A stretch of DNA of 64,000 bases. Source: Phytophthora hibernalis. Its lineage: Eukaryota; Oomycota; Peronosporomycetes; Peronosporales; Peronosporaceae. Positions 42,970 to 55,257 of the stretch are shown here, piece after piece. Positions within the stretch are counted from its first letter, which is position 1. Each line of letters starts with the position of its first letter. The position numbers and the translations under genes are program-made. Location of the stretch: positions 372,001-436,000 of the forward strand of contig JAAKBF010000010.1 in assembly GCA_012656075.1 (NCBI GenBank), written 5' to 3'. The notes below the pieces were generated by a model that saw nothing but the letters and a program-made list of their open reading frames with translations, was not told where the DNA came from and ran no database searches.

Positions 42970-44815
42970 TCCTTCAGCTTCTCTTCCGCGATATACTGAA
43001 TGAGTCTACGGTGCCTTGGGGTCTTGCAAATAGAACGGGTGAAACGAAATCAAACCACTGCTCCAGGCAATGCTCAGCAGTGCACTATTCTTGAAGTTAG
43101 GGGCAAACGCGAGCTTTCGGGGTACACCAGCATTGGGAGGTCCACGCAGAAGGCCACTGAAACAATCAACAAGTCAGTACGCTTGTTGCCACGCCTGGCG
43201 ATTTCTCAAGCAATACGAAACAAACCTGCGAGTAAAAATCAGGAACGGCTCCCACACCACGCTGAAAATGGCGACCAACTCTCCAGTGCCACCTTGGTGG
43301 GAACCGGTTGCGGTAGTCTGACACGTGAGTGCTACCCTCGATCCACTAGGGTCCCATGCAATGCTCTGAACCTTGCCGCCAACAATACTACAGACACGCA
43401 CAAAAACGATAAATATCAGCGTCACCTGGCAGGTCCGTTCCTGACAATGCAAACTAACTACTTACGCAGAGGTGGTTCGGTCCAATGAGAAGAGCTCCTT
43501 CTCAGCAAAATCAAGAGCTGGTGAACTAATCTGTGCGTCTGTAGCAGCCCATGGTTTAGTTGAGGTGTGCCACAAGCAAACTGAGCGCACTGCTTTATAT
43601 GAAATACCTATCGAGGGAGGGCAATCTTGGAACACGTATGGATACATGAGAGCACTGTTACGAAGTGCCACCACCAGGCACCGACCATCACTCGACCATC
43701 CGCAGCTCTGTTTCATGTCAGAGGATTGCCATTAGTGAATTATATGCTGAAGGTCGAAAGATTGCAAGACGTACCCCGGCAGCGACTTCCCAGGTCTCTC
43801 TCTTCCACGTCAGAGTCTCCCACATCAGTGATACACCGCTCCTAAAAGTTGGCAACATCTCATCAGCACCCGCTACAAAACGCACTACTACACCAATTCA
43901 CTTACTCGGTGATCACGAATAAATACTCGCCGGTTGGCGACCAGTGCAGGGACGACAGCTTGTAGGGGCTCTGCAGCTCCGTCTTCCTCGAGAAGATCGC
44001 GTCAAACACGACGATCGAGCGCGATCCCTTCCCAGTCGCCGCCAACAAGCTCCCGTCTGCATTCCAGCACACTTCACTAAAGCCAGCATTGCTGGGATGC
44101 TGCAAGATCTCCTGCAGCACAGGCTCTAAACACAACCAGTCAGCTTCCCTATCACCTTCCACTCCTTCATCCACGCACCTCCTTTCTTCGGTACTTTCCA
44201 CAGAAATACACCCGTCCTGCAGGCCACCGCCAGTGTATCTCCTGTAAATTTGCCCCACTCAATGGCGCCAACGTCCATCTGCTTGGGGTGTTCCAGCACA
44301 CGGGAGTCCCACGTAGCGTTGTCCACGTGGTAGAGCGCCACGACGCTGTCCAGCTGCGCCACCGCCAGTAGGTTGCGTGTCGGGTGCCAGCTCAGGTCCA
44401 CGATGCTCTCTCCGTTCTGTGCGTCCTGCGGATCCTGCAGTTCCAGCTCCTGGTCGTCCTCTACGCCTGTCGCAGCCTTCATCAGCCTCTGTCCAGCGTC
44501 CCCAGCAGCGTCCAGTGCCGTATACAGCACTGCCAGTTCATCATCCAGTAAAAAGCTCTTGACGGCACGCAGCGAGCGCTTCAGCAGCCTCAGCGCGCCA
44601 GAATCCGCAGAGTCGTCCGCCTCGTCAGTTAAAGACTCGCGCTGGCCGAACGGACGCGGCTTGGCGCTGGCCACGCGCGCGGACGGGAACACGCGTCCTC
44701 CGTGGCGGACAAAAGCGTCGCCAATGTGCGCGTTGTCCCGCTCCGAGACGCTGTAGAGCTCGCCCTGGAGCTCTCCGAACGTCACCGTGTCCTGTCGAGG
44801 CACCGCCCAAGTCAT
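42970..44815 (-). CDS. AAAS: Aladin, WD-repeat nucleoporin
   Basis: Nuclear-pore WD40 protein. The ATG is at 44815. Exon 1 (to about 44150) has an N-terminal extension and the first WD repeats (IVDLSWHPTRNLLAVAQLDS; IEWGKFTGDTLAVACRTGV). Further exons give GFSEVCWNADGSLLAATGKG, LSSLHWSPTGEYLFVITE, GWSSDGRCLVVALRNS, VQSIAWDPSGSRVALTC and finally PNFKNSALLSIAWSSGLISF, which matches the last aladin blade. At least four introns. Junctions near 44150 and 43915 need a lost base, so exon limits are approximate. It starts 85 bases from the AAA+ gene on the opposite strand, so the two probably share a promoter. The family member is named from the order and spacing of the WD motifs. Confidence 0.75.
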
Positions 44816-44900
44816 GATTGATCAATGTGTACGACTGGTGTGGCGGAGAGTTGATGTAATTGAAATGAGAGGTTTTAGTGACGACAAGAGTGGCACTGAA
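44816..44900. promoter_or_regulatory. Putative bidirectional promoter (AAAS / AAA+ ATPase)
   Basis: Only 85 bases lie between the ATG of aladin on the minus strand and the chosen ATG of the AAA+ gene on the plus strand (44901). If the in-frame ATG at 44787 is used instead, the two genes overlap. Confidence 0.5.
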
Positions 44901-47305
44901 ATGAGGGCGGTGGTAGTGACATGGCTGCATTTACAGATGCGAGTGGCAGTGGAGTTGGTGGCGTCTGGGAGCGCCACGAGCGTGGCGTATGTGTCTCCAG
45001 CGGGGTTTAAAGCGTTGGATGCTACTTGGGGTTGCTATGTAGCGTTGAAGTGCTGCGAATGGCACCGGCCTCGTGTTTTTCAACTGGAAATTGATGGAAA
45101 ACTCGAGTCAGAAGGTGACACCAAGGTCCAAATTGACCACTGGCCGTCCTGCAATGAGGATAGAAGAGCAGATAGTAGTTGCAATGGAGTGCAATCTGGG
45201 GATGAAGTTGAGGTGAAATGTGTGCCGCCATTGGGGGTTCGAGTGGTGCAGTATTTGGCCTTAGCGCCGGCTGGAAACAACCACCAGAAGCTCGCGCTCC
45301 CGTTCGTGAAGAGCTTGCTACGGAGACGAGTTCTGGCCGGACGAGTTGGGTCTATTGCTCTGCAATTGGACGGACTGGACTATGGCGAATGGACGTATGA
45401 GGCGTACTTCCGTGGACGCCATGACAGTGAAGATGGTGGAGTTGTGACGGATCAGACGTTGGTGTTGATGTTCCCGTCGGCTTCGTCGTCTGCGGCCGCA
45501 CCATCACGTGGAGAGCGGGTGTTTCAACCTGTTGGTACTCATGCGCGAGGGTTTCGTGAGCTGGTGGCTATGGCTCTTCGCCCGAGTGCAAATGACTCAA
45601 CCTATACAATGGCTGCCCCTCGCTCGTTGCTGCTGCATGCACCGAGCGGTGCAGGTAAGACGACGCTAGTACACCAAATTGCAGGTGAACTGGACGCGAA
45701 CTTGCTTGTGGTTGATGGTGGACTGCTTGCATCACCACAATTGCGACTCGCAGATTTCTTCTCGGCTGCACTACGTATTCAGCCTTGTGTGTTGCTGTTA
45801 GAAGACCTGGAGCTGCTGTTCCCAAAGACCCTTGATGAGAACAAGTACAAGCTAGTCTGCCGTCTTGTAAACTGCCTCGAGAGTATTCGTACGTATTCAT
45901 CACCGTGTGCTTTCATGTGGAGGCTGGGCTAACTTTCGTGTTGATGCTCAGAACAAGCGGAATCCGTTCGGGTCGCAGTGATCGGAACAGTATCCGTGCT
46001 TGGCGCTCTTCATTCGAAAGTGCGACAGTTGTTCACGGAAGAGGTATTTCTCGATGTAAGTGATTTCTGGTAATACTGGTGCGCTTGTTGGAACAAAATA
46101 TTCTAACGCCAGCCCATTTGAGTATCTTAGGTTCCAGGCAAGCAATGGACTCTGGGTCTGCTAATGTCGTTGCTCCCATCGCCAATCACCCTTCGACGTG
46201 ATTTCCTCATGTCTTTGGTTGTTCGATACGGCCAAAGACCAAGCAATATCGCTTCCATTGCTCAACAGATTTGCATGCGGTTATCACGGGTAGACATCCA
46301 GGATATCAGTGTCGAGGTCCTTGAATCGGAGATCGCCACTTCCGCGCGTGAAATTTCGAGCACCAGCAACGGCGCCGATACCCTTAGCTCCTCTGTTCCA
46401 GACGTTTCATGGAACGACATCGGTGGCTTGGAGCGCGTTAAGCAAAACTTGATCGAGATGGTCGTGTGGCCATTGGAGAAGCCTCACGTGTTTCGCCGAA
46501 TGGGAATCTCACCGCCTCTGGGTATGGTACTTCATGGCCCTCCAGGAACAGGAAAGACCATGTTAGCGAAAGCAACAGCAAAGGCAAGTGGCTGCAACTT
46601 TCTCAATCTGTCGGCTAGTGACCTCATGGCGGCTGAAATTGGCGAGAGCGAGAAGGCTATTACGCGTGCATTCGACACTGCTAGGGCACTAAGTCCGTGC
46701 ATGGTCTTCATCGACGAATTTCAGTCGCTATTCGGCAACCGATCTACAGCTGGCCAGACAATGTCTCGAATGATTTCACAACTCTTGATGGAGCTTGACA
46801 CGCTCAAGGCTGTTTCCGATGACAGTGAAGTACACGATAGCTCCGCTGTATCCTCCACGATGGCTACTGGTCGGGTATTCGTCCTGGCGGCCACGAATTC
46901 TTTGTCTGCCGTTGATCCGGCGTTCCTCCAACCAGGTCGCTTTGAAAATGTGGTGTATGTCGGGTTACCCAACGGCAGCGAGCGCAAGGCGATCCTAGAG
47001 ATTCAACGCAGCAAAATGCCGTGGAACGACGACGTCGATCTCGCTCAGCTCGTCGAAGATACAAATGGTGCTAACGCGGCCTCGCTGATAGCTTTATGCC
47101 AGGCTGCAGCTATCCAAGCCATGCAACGGATACCTTCCAGCGCTCCAGTGGATGAACAGGTACGCCAAGTTGTATTCCATAGTGTTGATGCAGTCCGACT
47201 GACTTAGTGGTTATGTAGTGCATTGCAATGGTAGACTTCGTCGCAGCGTTGACAAACGGTAACTTCGACTTCAAGATACCCGAGCCGGGGGACCCCGACC
47301 AGTAG
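44901..47305 (+). CDS. Type II AAA+ ATPase, AFG2/SPATA5-like
   Basis: Cdc48-family double-ring ATPase with about 730 residues. Exons are 44901-45898, 45952-46055, 46131-47159 and 47219-47305, with no frame break. Domain order: a beta-rich N-domain (to about residue 230); D1 with a weak Walker A (LHAPSGAGKTTLVHQ) and a degenerate Walker B (VLLLEDLELLF); D2 with canonical VSWNDIGGLERVKQ, GPPGTGKT, Walker B MVFIDEFQSLFG, sensor ATN and arginine finger region LQPGRFENVVYVG. An intact D2 and a diverged D1 are typical of the AFG2/SPATA5L1 and PEX1/PEX6 branches. AFG2-type ATPases release ribosome-maturation factors. I favour AFG2-like but cannot exclude a PEX6-like role. It ends 71 bases from the convergent NDC1 stop. 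Confidence 0.78.
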
Positions 47306-47376
47306 ACGAAAGCACGGGGAAACTGCAAAAATTGAAGCAATGGCGCCGTTGAATTATCGAACTCATCGTCGCCTGA

Positions 47377-49403
47377 CTATTCTCTAAGCATCGAAACTCG
47401 CGTACGCAAGTAGCGCCGTTTTGACGCCCGGGGAAACGCGAACAGGGACAGCTCGCCGTGGAACACCTCCGTGATGCGATAAATACCGCTGTCAATTCCT
47501 GAACACACGAAAATACATACTGCAGGTCAGTGATAGTCACTCCAGCAAGCACTTCACAATGAAGTTCACCTTTCGCTAGGGCGGTGGCTTCTTGCACGTA
47601 GATATCGGTCGTGGTGCTCTCCTTCAAGCATGTCTCCATGTATGCTTCCAGTGCACTGCGACACTCCAGGAGCGACGAAAGCACGGCAGGGACAGTATGC
47701 TACAGTACGAAAAGAACAGAAAGAGTTAGTTCTTGGTGTCGAGTACGAGAGCATATGATGAAAGTAGACCGCACCTGAACATATCCTTGCTTGTCTTCTG
47801 CACGCGAGACACTTACGAGGTGGCACAGCAACGCCTCCGCCGAACGCACAACCTTCGCACGCTGGAACACCCGTCGACGTGCCTCTTCTATCACGAATCG
47901 GCGAATGGCAAACTGCAGTTTTGACTCAAAGTAAAACCTGATGGGCCATTTCACACTCGCGGAGGAGATGCGAAGGTTCGCCAGGTGTGGGTACTGGTGA
48001 AGTAGAATCAATGGGTGCGCATCATGCTGCGAGTTCAAGAAGCGCAACAGAGAAATCACCGACTGCTCAAGTGCAACAGCACCAGTGGCCGAGTCGTCCA
48101 CTGCACAGCCCTTCCTGTCCGGTAGCGTGTTCAACAGCTGCAGCATCAGCGTGAAACTATCAACCACCGCAGTCGTAGAGCTAAAGAGCGCATTCCACCG
48201 GTCACGAGAAGCAAACAGCGACGCCCGTGCGATGGCGTCGAACTTGCAACCCGTTAGCAAGTTTTCAAATTTGAACAAGCTGTCCAGAATCTCCACGTCC
48301 TCTGCATCCGCAGGAGCCTTGGGCGTCTTCTTCTCTGATATCTGCTTCAGCGCCGCATCCATCCGCTTGTGCATGCCCTGCAAGTACTGCTCATTCAGCG
48401 GTGTACTTGCCAACGGACTCGCCGCAATCTCCGTCGCAAACAGTGCAGTAGCAGCATCCCCTTCCTTTGGCTTCCCGGCCACCACTGAGTCCCACAAGTT
48501 GTTGCTGCCACCAAACGCGCCGGCCAGGACAGCGTGGCTCGCACGGAACAGCAAGATCCGGAACACTGAGGCCGAGCATAGGATCGCCAAGTTCTCCAGC
48601 ACACTGCTGGTCATCTGAAAAATCACCCTCGACGTGTGCAGCGCGAGAAAGCCAACGTCATCAATCTCCACATCATCGTCAGCCTCTCCACCGACGAACC
48701 AGCTCAGCAGCCGTCCCACGACGTACACGAGCACTCCACGCCGCACTGCCCGCACTGTATCACGTTGCATGGCCCTCCCAAAGGCTGCTCTTGGGTCCAA
48801 CACGAACGGGTCTTCACCTAGACTCTTCTCCAACTTCACAAAAGACACAAAGGCCACAAGACCTCCTGCAACTGCGAACGAGCCAATGTCCGCTGCCACC
48901 TGAGTGCTGGACGCCATCCCGTAGTACAGCACGAGCTTCCACGTGTACGAGTGAACCACACAGAGCAGCAGCAGCACTGGAAGCTGCGGCTGCTCCTGGG
49001 AGCGTCTTACGGCGTCCACCACGAAGCAGACGGTGGCCTGGAGCCCTCCGCGCGTGTCGTGGACTGGCTCAGTCTCTGCTCGTCGTGGCGTGGGCAGCAG
49101 CGCGTACCTAAGCGTCAGATGAGCGACTGTAGCGGTCCATAGACTCCCGACAACCACGAGGAACGCCGTAAATCCTGGGAATTCCAGCGGAGAGAGCACG
49201 GGCAGCACACACAGCAGCAATAGCGGGAAAGTCACAGCGCCGAAGGCTGTGAGGGCCACAGCACGCAGCGTTTGCCGCAGACGCTGCTGTAGATGAGGGT
49301 AGGGCAGGTCATGGAAGCTGGAGGGCGTGTCGGCGCCGCTCAGACCCGTCGCGTACAGTCGCAGCAGCGCGTACAGCACCTCGAGCGAGTGCGCGAAGCC
49401 CAT
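47377..49403 (-). CDS. NDC1: Transmembrane nucleoporin NDC1
   Basis: Integral pore-membrane nucleoporin. The ATG is at 49403. Exon 1 (to 47775) encodes about six N-terminal membrane segments (for example TAFGAVTFPLLLLCVLPVL, FPGFTAFLVVVGSLW, LPVLLLLCVVHSYTWKLVLY, IGSFAVAGGLVAFVSFV) and a cytosolic region with LFKFENLL and IARASLFASRDRW. Exon 2 from 47699 gives the conserved C-terminus: VPAVLSSLLECRSALEAYME, AGVTITDLQYVF and GIYRITEVFHGELS. One base is missing near 47515 (GGAATTG). In animals NDC1 anchors aladin in the pore, and here the aladin gene lies 2.5 kb away. Confidence 0.75.
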
Positions 49404-50729
49404 GGCGGGATCTAACTGTTGTGACTGGCGCCGGAATGGATATGCTGTTGGATGGGCTTAGTGGCACACATATTAAAATACATGGCACCGACCCCACTAA
49501 AACTTGAAAATTATGTTTATTATAACATGTCATGAGTATTAATGATGAGGAGCAGATGTAGCTGTATCACTGCAACTGATCTCTAAAGCTTAGAGCTATT
49601 ATATTAGCCAATGCGAAAGCAACTGAAGTACATCTTCTTCCGCCTCGCATTCGTCTTGATGGGCAATAAATGTATGACACACCTGGTCAAGGTGACGGCG
49701 TCCCGACCGGGCGATATCCTGTCCCAGGCTTGATTGAACAATTTGCCCAGCGACGTCGTGTTGAAAGGTTTCCGTGTTTCCTTGTTTTTTAAACCGGCGT
49801 TTGGGTAATGGCCGGGTCAAACGCCAGATTTTAGGCGGCCTGAAAAGTCCACGTAGGGGGCGCCTACCCATGAAGGTAGTCCACACCATCCTTCCCCAAC
49901 CACTTCATAAATTCCCAAATCAAAGGAATGTTTTTCACAGACCCTGGCTCTCAACCCGTCAGGATGCACTCCAGTGCAAACTCCTCCGGGTTTGGTAAAA
50001 TAGTCAAGAAGGGGCTGCTGCGAGGCACCCGCATCGCTCGAACCGCTTCTGCGACCCGCGCGTTGATTTCCGCTTCTATCCACGGTTGAAATACAGATTT
50101 CGCCCACTTACTCGCACAGCTGCCCTTCTTAAGTTCACACAGGTTATTAGTTATGCACCATAAATAACGGATTGAAGTCCCTAATTTAGACCCTCGTTCC
50201 CTCCTGAAACTGATTCAGAGATTGTACTCATTTACCAGGGGTATGGAAAGAATGTGTGTGCAAGTTAGTGGGCGGAATCTGTAGGGCAATTTGTCCAGCT
50301 GAAGGACGGGGCACTAGAATAATCAGCGGGGCGTCTTTCCGTTCAACAGCTATTTCCTTGAGTGAATCCCTTGGAAGCAGAGGTCCCTGATTCGTGTCAT
50401 ATGCGGCTCGGTTCCTGTAGACCTTCAATCGAGTTGCGCGACGATCGCGTCGTCGGCTATCTCCAACATGGCTTCACTTGTACCCGGCAAAGTGTTGCCA
50501 GTCCAACTCGTACAACACATACCTCCGTAGATCAAATGTTGAACATTTGATCTATGGACAAGAATGATCAACATTATGTTGACGCCCCTCCGCGTCTTTT
50601 CATCATAGACGGGGCGCCAATGACGCAGCATGGTGACGCGCCGCACCTAATTGAAGTGGAGTGATGCGTGTCAAAGATACCCATCATCACTTCGGAATTT
50701 AGCTTCAAGCGCAAGTACACTCCGGAATT
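49404..50729. other. Intergenic region with short decayed coding remnants
   Basis: 49599-50107 (minus strand) has broken frames with protein-like pieces (SFDLGIYEVVGEGWCGLPSW; NTETFQHDVAGQIVQ), probably an old mobile-element or gene remnant I cannot name. 50528-50554 is a perfect 12-base-arm palindrome. Confidence 0.4.
50528..50554. repeat. Perfect palindrome
   Basis: TAGATCAAATGT, three bases (TGA), then ACATTTGATCTA: 12-base arms without mismatch. Confidence 0.85.
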
Positions 50730-53590
50730 ATGTGGCGACGCAGCGGTACGGCGTTAAGCCAGCGCCTGGCGCTGAGCGAGGAAGTGTCGGAGGCACTATA
50801 CGGTCGTGTGAAGAGGCCCGTGGTGGCGCTCGAGTCCACCATCATCTCGCACGGGATGCCATTCCCGCAGAACCTGGAGATGGCTCAGCACGTGGAGGAG
50901 ATCGTTCGATCCCAAGGAGCGTGTCCTGCCACCATCTGCATCGCTGACGGAGCACTGAAGGTGGGACTGGCGGAACAAGATCTGGCGCAGCTGGCGGAGC
51001 TTGGCCCCGGCGCCAAGAAGTGCTCGACGAGGGACATCGCGGCTGCTGTGACGGACAAGAAGGTGGTGGGAGCCACAACGGTGTCGAGCACAATGTAGGG
51101 ACTGGAGGTAGATGGAGAGACTGAGTGGAGGTTAATGAGGTTCTATGATGCAGGCGCATCGCCCATGCCGCTGGCATCAAAGTGTTCGTGACGGGAGGCA
51201 TCGGAGGAGTGCATCGCTTCTGTGAAGAGACGATGGGTACGTGAGACTAAAACATTGGTACATTGTTATGTGGTTGCTGAGAGTTAGTGGGGTCTGTGCA
51301 CTGCAGATATCTCGACGGACTTGATGGAGCTGTCGCGGACTCCGGTGGCAGTGGTGTGCGCCGGAATCAAGTCGATCCTCGACATCCCGCGCACGCTGGA
51401 ATTCCTCGAGACACATGTACGGTTGTGATTGAACAACTTGTAGAGGAAAGGAGCTGATAGTTTGTGCATTGTTTTAGAGCGTACCTGTGATCGGATACAA
51501 GACGGACCAGTTCCCCTCTTTCTTCACGCAGGATAGTGGCGAGAAGGCCCACTTGCGCCGAGACACGCCGCAAGACATTGCGCGCTTGATTTACGAAAAC
51601 GAAGCGTTGGGCCTGCCGAATGGCCATATCGTTGCCGTTCCCAACCCGAAGCCTGTGCCCACTGAAATGATCAACCAGGCTATCGAGGTAAGCACGTCCA
51701 CCTGAATGGTGGTGTCACTGGTAACGGAGATTTGACAACTTCTGTTCTAGTTGGGCCTCAAGGAAGTTGTCGAGAAAATATCTACGGCCAGGCTGTCACG
51801 CCTTACCTGTTGAAGCGAGTGAATGAGATCACGCAGGGCGTGTCGCTCGAGTCCAACATTGATTTGGTCAACAGCAACGCTACTGTTGGCAGTCAAGTAA
51901 GTACAGCAGGATGGGTTTTACTGTTTTTGCACCGGTTCACTGATGTCAGTGTTGCTGGTTGGCCTGATTGACACTGCAGATTGCCTGCGCACTGTTTGAT
52001 TTGGACAATGGCTCCGTGGTGGATCCTACAGCCAAAACGAGTGTTGTTTATTCGCTGCCGGGTGAAAAGGTATGTCCACGAACATACGTCCACGAACGTA
52101 TCCTTGGTGTTTTCCGTCACTCTAACGAATTGATCTAACGTTGGCTCGCTGAAGTCTTCTACATCAAGGTCCAGCAGCGATAAACGTGTTCTTGTAGTTG
52201 GGGGTCTTGTGCTAGATATCATCAGCTCCTCTACTTCGCCACTAATCCGCGGCACTTCCAATATTGGAACTATCAAGCAGTCCAGTGGAGGTATTTTGCT
52301 TCGGAAAGTTTATCGTTTTCATGAATGCTGCTGACATTTTCTACCCTGGTTATTAGGCGTCGGAAGGAATATTGCCGAATGTCTGCATCGACTCAGACTT
52401 GATCCTTTGCTCGTGTCGTCTGTGGGGAATGATGCGTCAGGCTCCGTTCTTTTGGAAAACCTCAAGAGACTCGGCCTAGATACCAGTGCTGTTCACGTAT
52501 CAGATAAGCTGCCTACGGCTGTGTACTCGGCTGTCTTGGACTCGACTGGGGACATGGATGCTGCTATTGCAGATATGAGCGCATTCGAGGCAATCGTAAG
52601 TTGTGTGAATTTGATATTGACGCATGGATCGCACGTCTAACGTCACTTGTATGTTCTTGCCAATGACATATGACTCGATAGGAAAGCAAGAGGATTTCTG
52701 ACAAAACGATCGAAAACGCAAACCTCGTGATCGCGGACGGCAACTTATCCCCGAGTACGATTGGCGATTTGTTTAAGCGCAGTGCTCATTTCCTCGTCGA
52801 TACTTGGTTTGAACCTACGTCAGTGCAGAAAGCGCTTCGTGTTGTGGAGGGCGACGCCGTGTCTTCTATGAAGTACATGTCACCGAACGCTGACGAGCTC
52901 CACGCGATAAGTAATGCCATCCGACGAAAACTCGGGGAAGCGGGTGTGAGCCCCGATCAAACGGGGACCATGAACGCTTCCCGCTAACTAAGGATTCCGC
53001 CATCCTTCCCCAGGAGGAAATGACTCGGTTGAAGAATGACCTCATCACAGGTACGATGAAAAAGCTTTTCAGTGTTGCAGTGGTGGATTGACGAAATTTG
53101 CTAATATGTGTGTGGATCGACAGCTCTACTTGCCATGGCTGATGGCGATACTAAGAGACCTAAGCACGTTCTGGTCACTTTGGGCAAGCACGGAGTCCTT
53201 GTAGCCTCGATCAATGTATCTGTGCCCGATCTGCAAGAGATTGTGGAAGACTGCGACTTTCCGGTTGAGATTTGGGGCATGCACCACGTTCATGGTGGCC
53301 ACTCTGTCACAATGGTGCACGTGCCTGGCGTTGAGATCCCTGTGAAGAATTGCACTGGTGCCGGTACGAGAACCCCAAATTTCTCTCAACTTATTGGCAA
53401 AACTAATGTTCAGTGGTGCTAATCGTTTGCAGGCGACAGCATGGTCGGTGGGACGGTGTACGGCTTGCTGGAAGGACATGACATTTTCCAGAGTTGCCAC
53501 ATGGGCATGATAGCCGCCCGAAAGAGCCTCGCGTCTGAGGATGCCATCAGCCCCGAGTTAGCACCGCAGGTTTTGTACTCGGAGTCATGA
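50730..53590 (+). CDS. Fused pseudouridine-5'-phosphate glycosidase / pseudouridine kinase
   Basis: Bifunctional pseudouridine catabolism enzyme. Eleven exons: 50730-51094, 51154-51236, 51307-51416, 51478-51687, 51751-51896, 51980-52069, 52155-52290, 52357-52595, 52682-53050, 53124-53363 and 53433-53590. The first half is PsuG/IndA-like (VVALESTIISHGMPFPQNLE; VFVTGGIGGVHR; PVAVVCAGIKSILDIPRTLE; QFPSFFTQDSG), cleaving pseudouridine-5'-phosphate to uracil and ribose-5-phosphate. The second half is a PfkB kinase (RVLVVGGLVLDII; GGVGRNIAECLHRL; VSSVGNDASG) ending in the PfkB catalytic motif NCTGAGDSMVGGTV with Asp as base. Such fusions are known in eukaryotes. One base is missing at AAAA 51775-51778 and at AAA 52959-52961. 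The N-terminus (MWRRSGTALSQRL) is basic and may direct it to mitochondria. Confidence 0.9.
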
Positions 53591-53743
53591 TGGACAGGAG
53601 CACCAAACCGAAAGCTGAATGTGATGGCAAACAGTGTCGAGTGCGTGTATTTCATGCAGTGCGTTGTGTAACTGGAGGCCTTTGCTATCGATATGTGCAA
53701 CACGAGTCAGTCCACCTTTCCTCGTCAGTTTTGCCTTCTCTTT

Positions 53744-54902
53744 CTATTGTTGTTGGAACTCGCTCGCAAACACGCCAATGATTCGGACCAGCTCCTTCTG
53801 CAGGCCGCTGTTCTTGGTAGCGATAAGCGCCTGCATGGCAGCCTGTTCGCTGGCACTGGTGGACTTCTTCGTCAGCCTGCACGAAATCTACAAACACAAA
53901 AATGCCAAAATACTGCTTAGCAATAGGAACCCCGGTACAGTCAACGTACCGCCGTCTTACCTCGTAGTCCTCGTCGTTCGAGATGTCGTTCATCTCGTAC
54001 GATCCCTTGCAGGTGCTACCGCCGCTAATCGCGACTTCAAAGGGCAGTTTGAAGTTGAAGTCAAACAGATACCGCTTCTTGCCGCGCACGACGCAGATAC
54101 TCGCGTCGCCCGTGATCTTCTCCGGGGCTTGCAGCGTTGCCTGCAGGTCCCCTTCCGAGTAGGTCGCCCCAGTAAACACCTCACCCCACTTCTCCTCTGC
54201 CCACTTGGTCACCACCCGCTCTTCAAAAGTGCCGGCCGTGTTCCACGCCGAGCCATCATGCTGCGTCGCACTGCCACTCACCACCGGCTTGGGCTCAATT
54301 TTCTGGGGTGCAATGTCTCCAATGAGACTCTTCTCCTCCTTGGACAGTTCACGGTGGAAGTAGGGCAGACCGTTCTTGTAGCCTCTCATATCCTTGGGTA
54401 AGTCCGCCTCATCCGTCACCACGACGGACCCAGCACTGGAATTCTTGGGCTCGGACGGCTTCTTCACTGCAGCTGAAGAACTGGAGCTTGAGCTGGTCTT
54501 GGAGGCTGCTGGACGCGGAGGTTCGGGCTTCTTGGGCGGCTCGGGCTTCTTGCAGATGCGCTTGTGGAACTGCCAGTCGCTGGCCTGGCACTTTCGCGCG
54601 CAGTAGACGACCTTCTTGCAGACGCTGCACTTGAGTTTGGCCCCGGCTTTGCTGCAGTTGCGGCACTTGCTCTCGGGCTCTACAGACGCCACTTTGGGCT
54701 CCTCTTTGTCTTTGGCTGGGGTCTGGGTTTTGTCGTCGTCCCCGATGTCTTTGAAGCGCGAGTAGTCGTTCACGTCCACTTTGACCTCCTGTGTACGCTC
54801 GATGAGCGAGTTGGCGTCGAAGTCGTCGGACTGCGAGAGCGGAGAAGGGTCCCAGCCCACGTTGAGGCTCGAGGCGCTGGTGGGAGGCACAGACGTCGCC
54901 AT
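53744..54902 (-). CDS. MYND zinc finger + Aha1-N domain protein
   Basis: About 360 residues, two exons (54902-53961 and 53887-53744). After an acidic disordered start, residues of about 80-117 are a MYND finger (CRNCSKAGAKLKCSVCKKVV, then YCARKCQASDWQFHKRIC), a protein-interaction module. A Pro/Ser/Lys linker leads to PYFHRELSKEEKSLIGDIAP and an Aha1 N-terminal-like domain (GSAWNTAGTFEERVVTKWAE; VVRGKKRYLFDFNFKLPFEV; GSYEMNDISND). Exon 2 gives RLTKKSTSASEQAAMQAL and a terminal helix. Aha1-N binds the Hsp90 middle domain and stimulates its ATPase, so this is likely an Hsp90 co-chaperone adaptor. No Aha1 C-terminal (START-like) domain is present. Confidence 0.8.
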
Positions 54903-55257
54903 GGCGGATTCAATTGTGGCCGCGATCGAACCTTCTGGATATCAGTTATTGTAGCGGTTACGGGTTGATAAGGAAGTCAGGGCTTTCATCCAATCACGTA
55001 ACAGTAGTAGTACTACTACTACTATTTGTACTACTATCGTGACAATTTGTTGTCTATCATACTCGGATACTATTGTAGAAGTAGTTATAACGTTATATTC
55101 ATATTCATATATAATACATGTATTTCCACATCTATTGCTAATTACAACAGTACTATTCAGCTAACTTAACGTTACTTTAAGTAACTTACTTATCAAAGTA
55201 TGATAAGTTATCATTCTTAAAAATTATGAGACAAGCCACATTTTGACAAAATTCGCC
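54903..55257. other. Intergenic, AT-rich, with TAGTAC-type simple repeat
   Basis: Divergent spacer between the MYND/Aha1 gene and the M96-like gene. Around 55000-55040 there is a run of AGT/ACT trinucleotides (fold-back AGTAGTAGTACTACTACT). Confidence 0.55.

Noticed and set aside
48467..49111. Long plus-strand open frame (214 codons)
   Set aside because: Antisense shadow of the NDC1 membrane region; composition is Arg/Ser/His-rich with no domain.
53634..54401. 255-codon plus-strand frame
   Set aside because: Antisense of the MYND/Aha1 gene.
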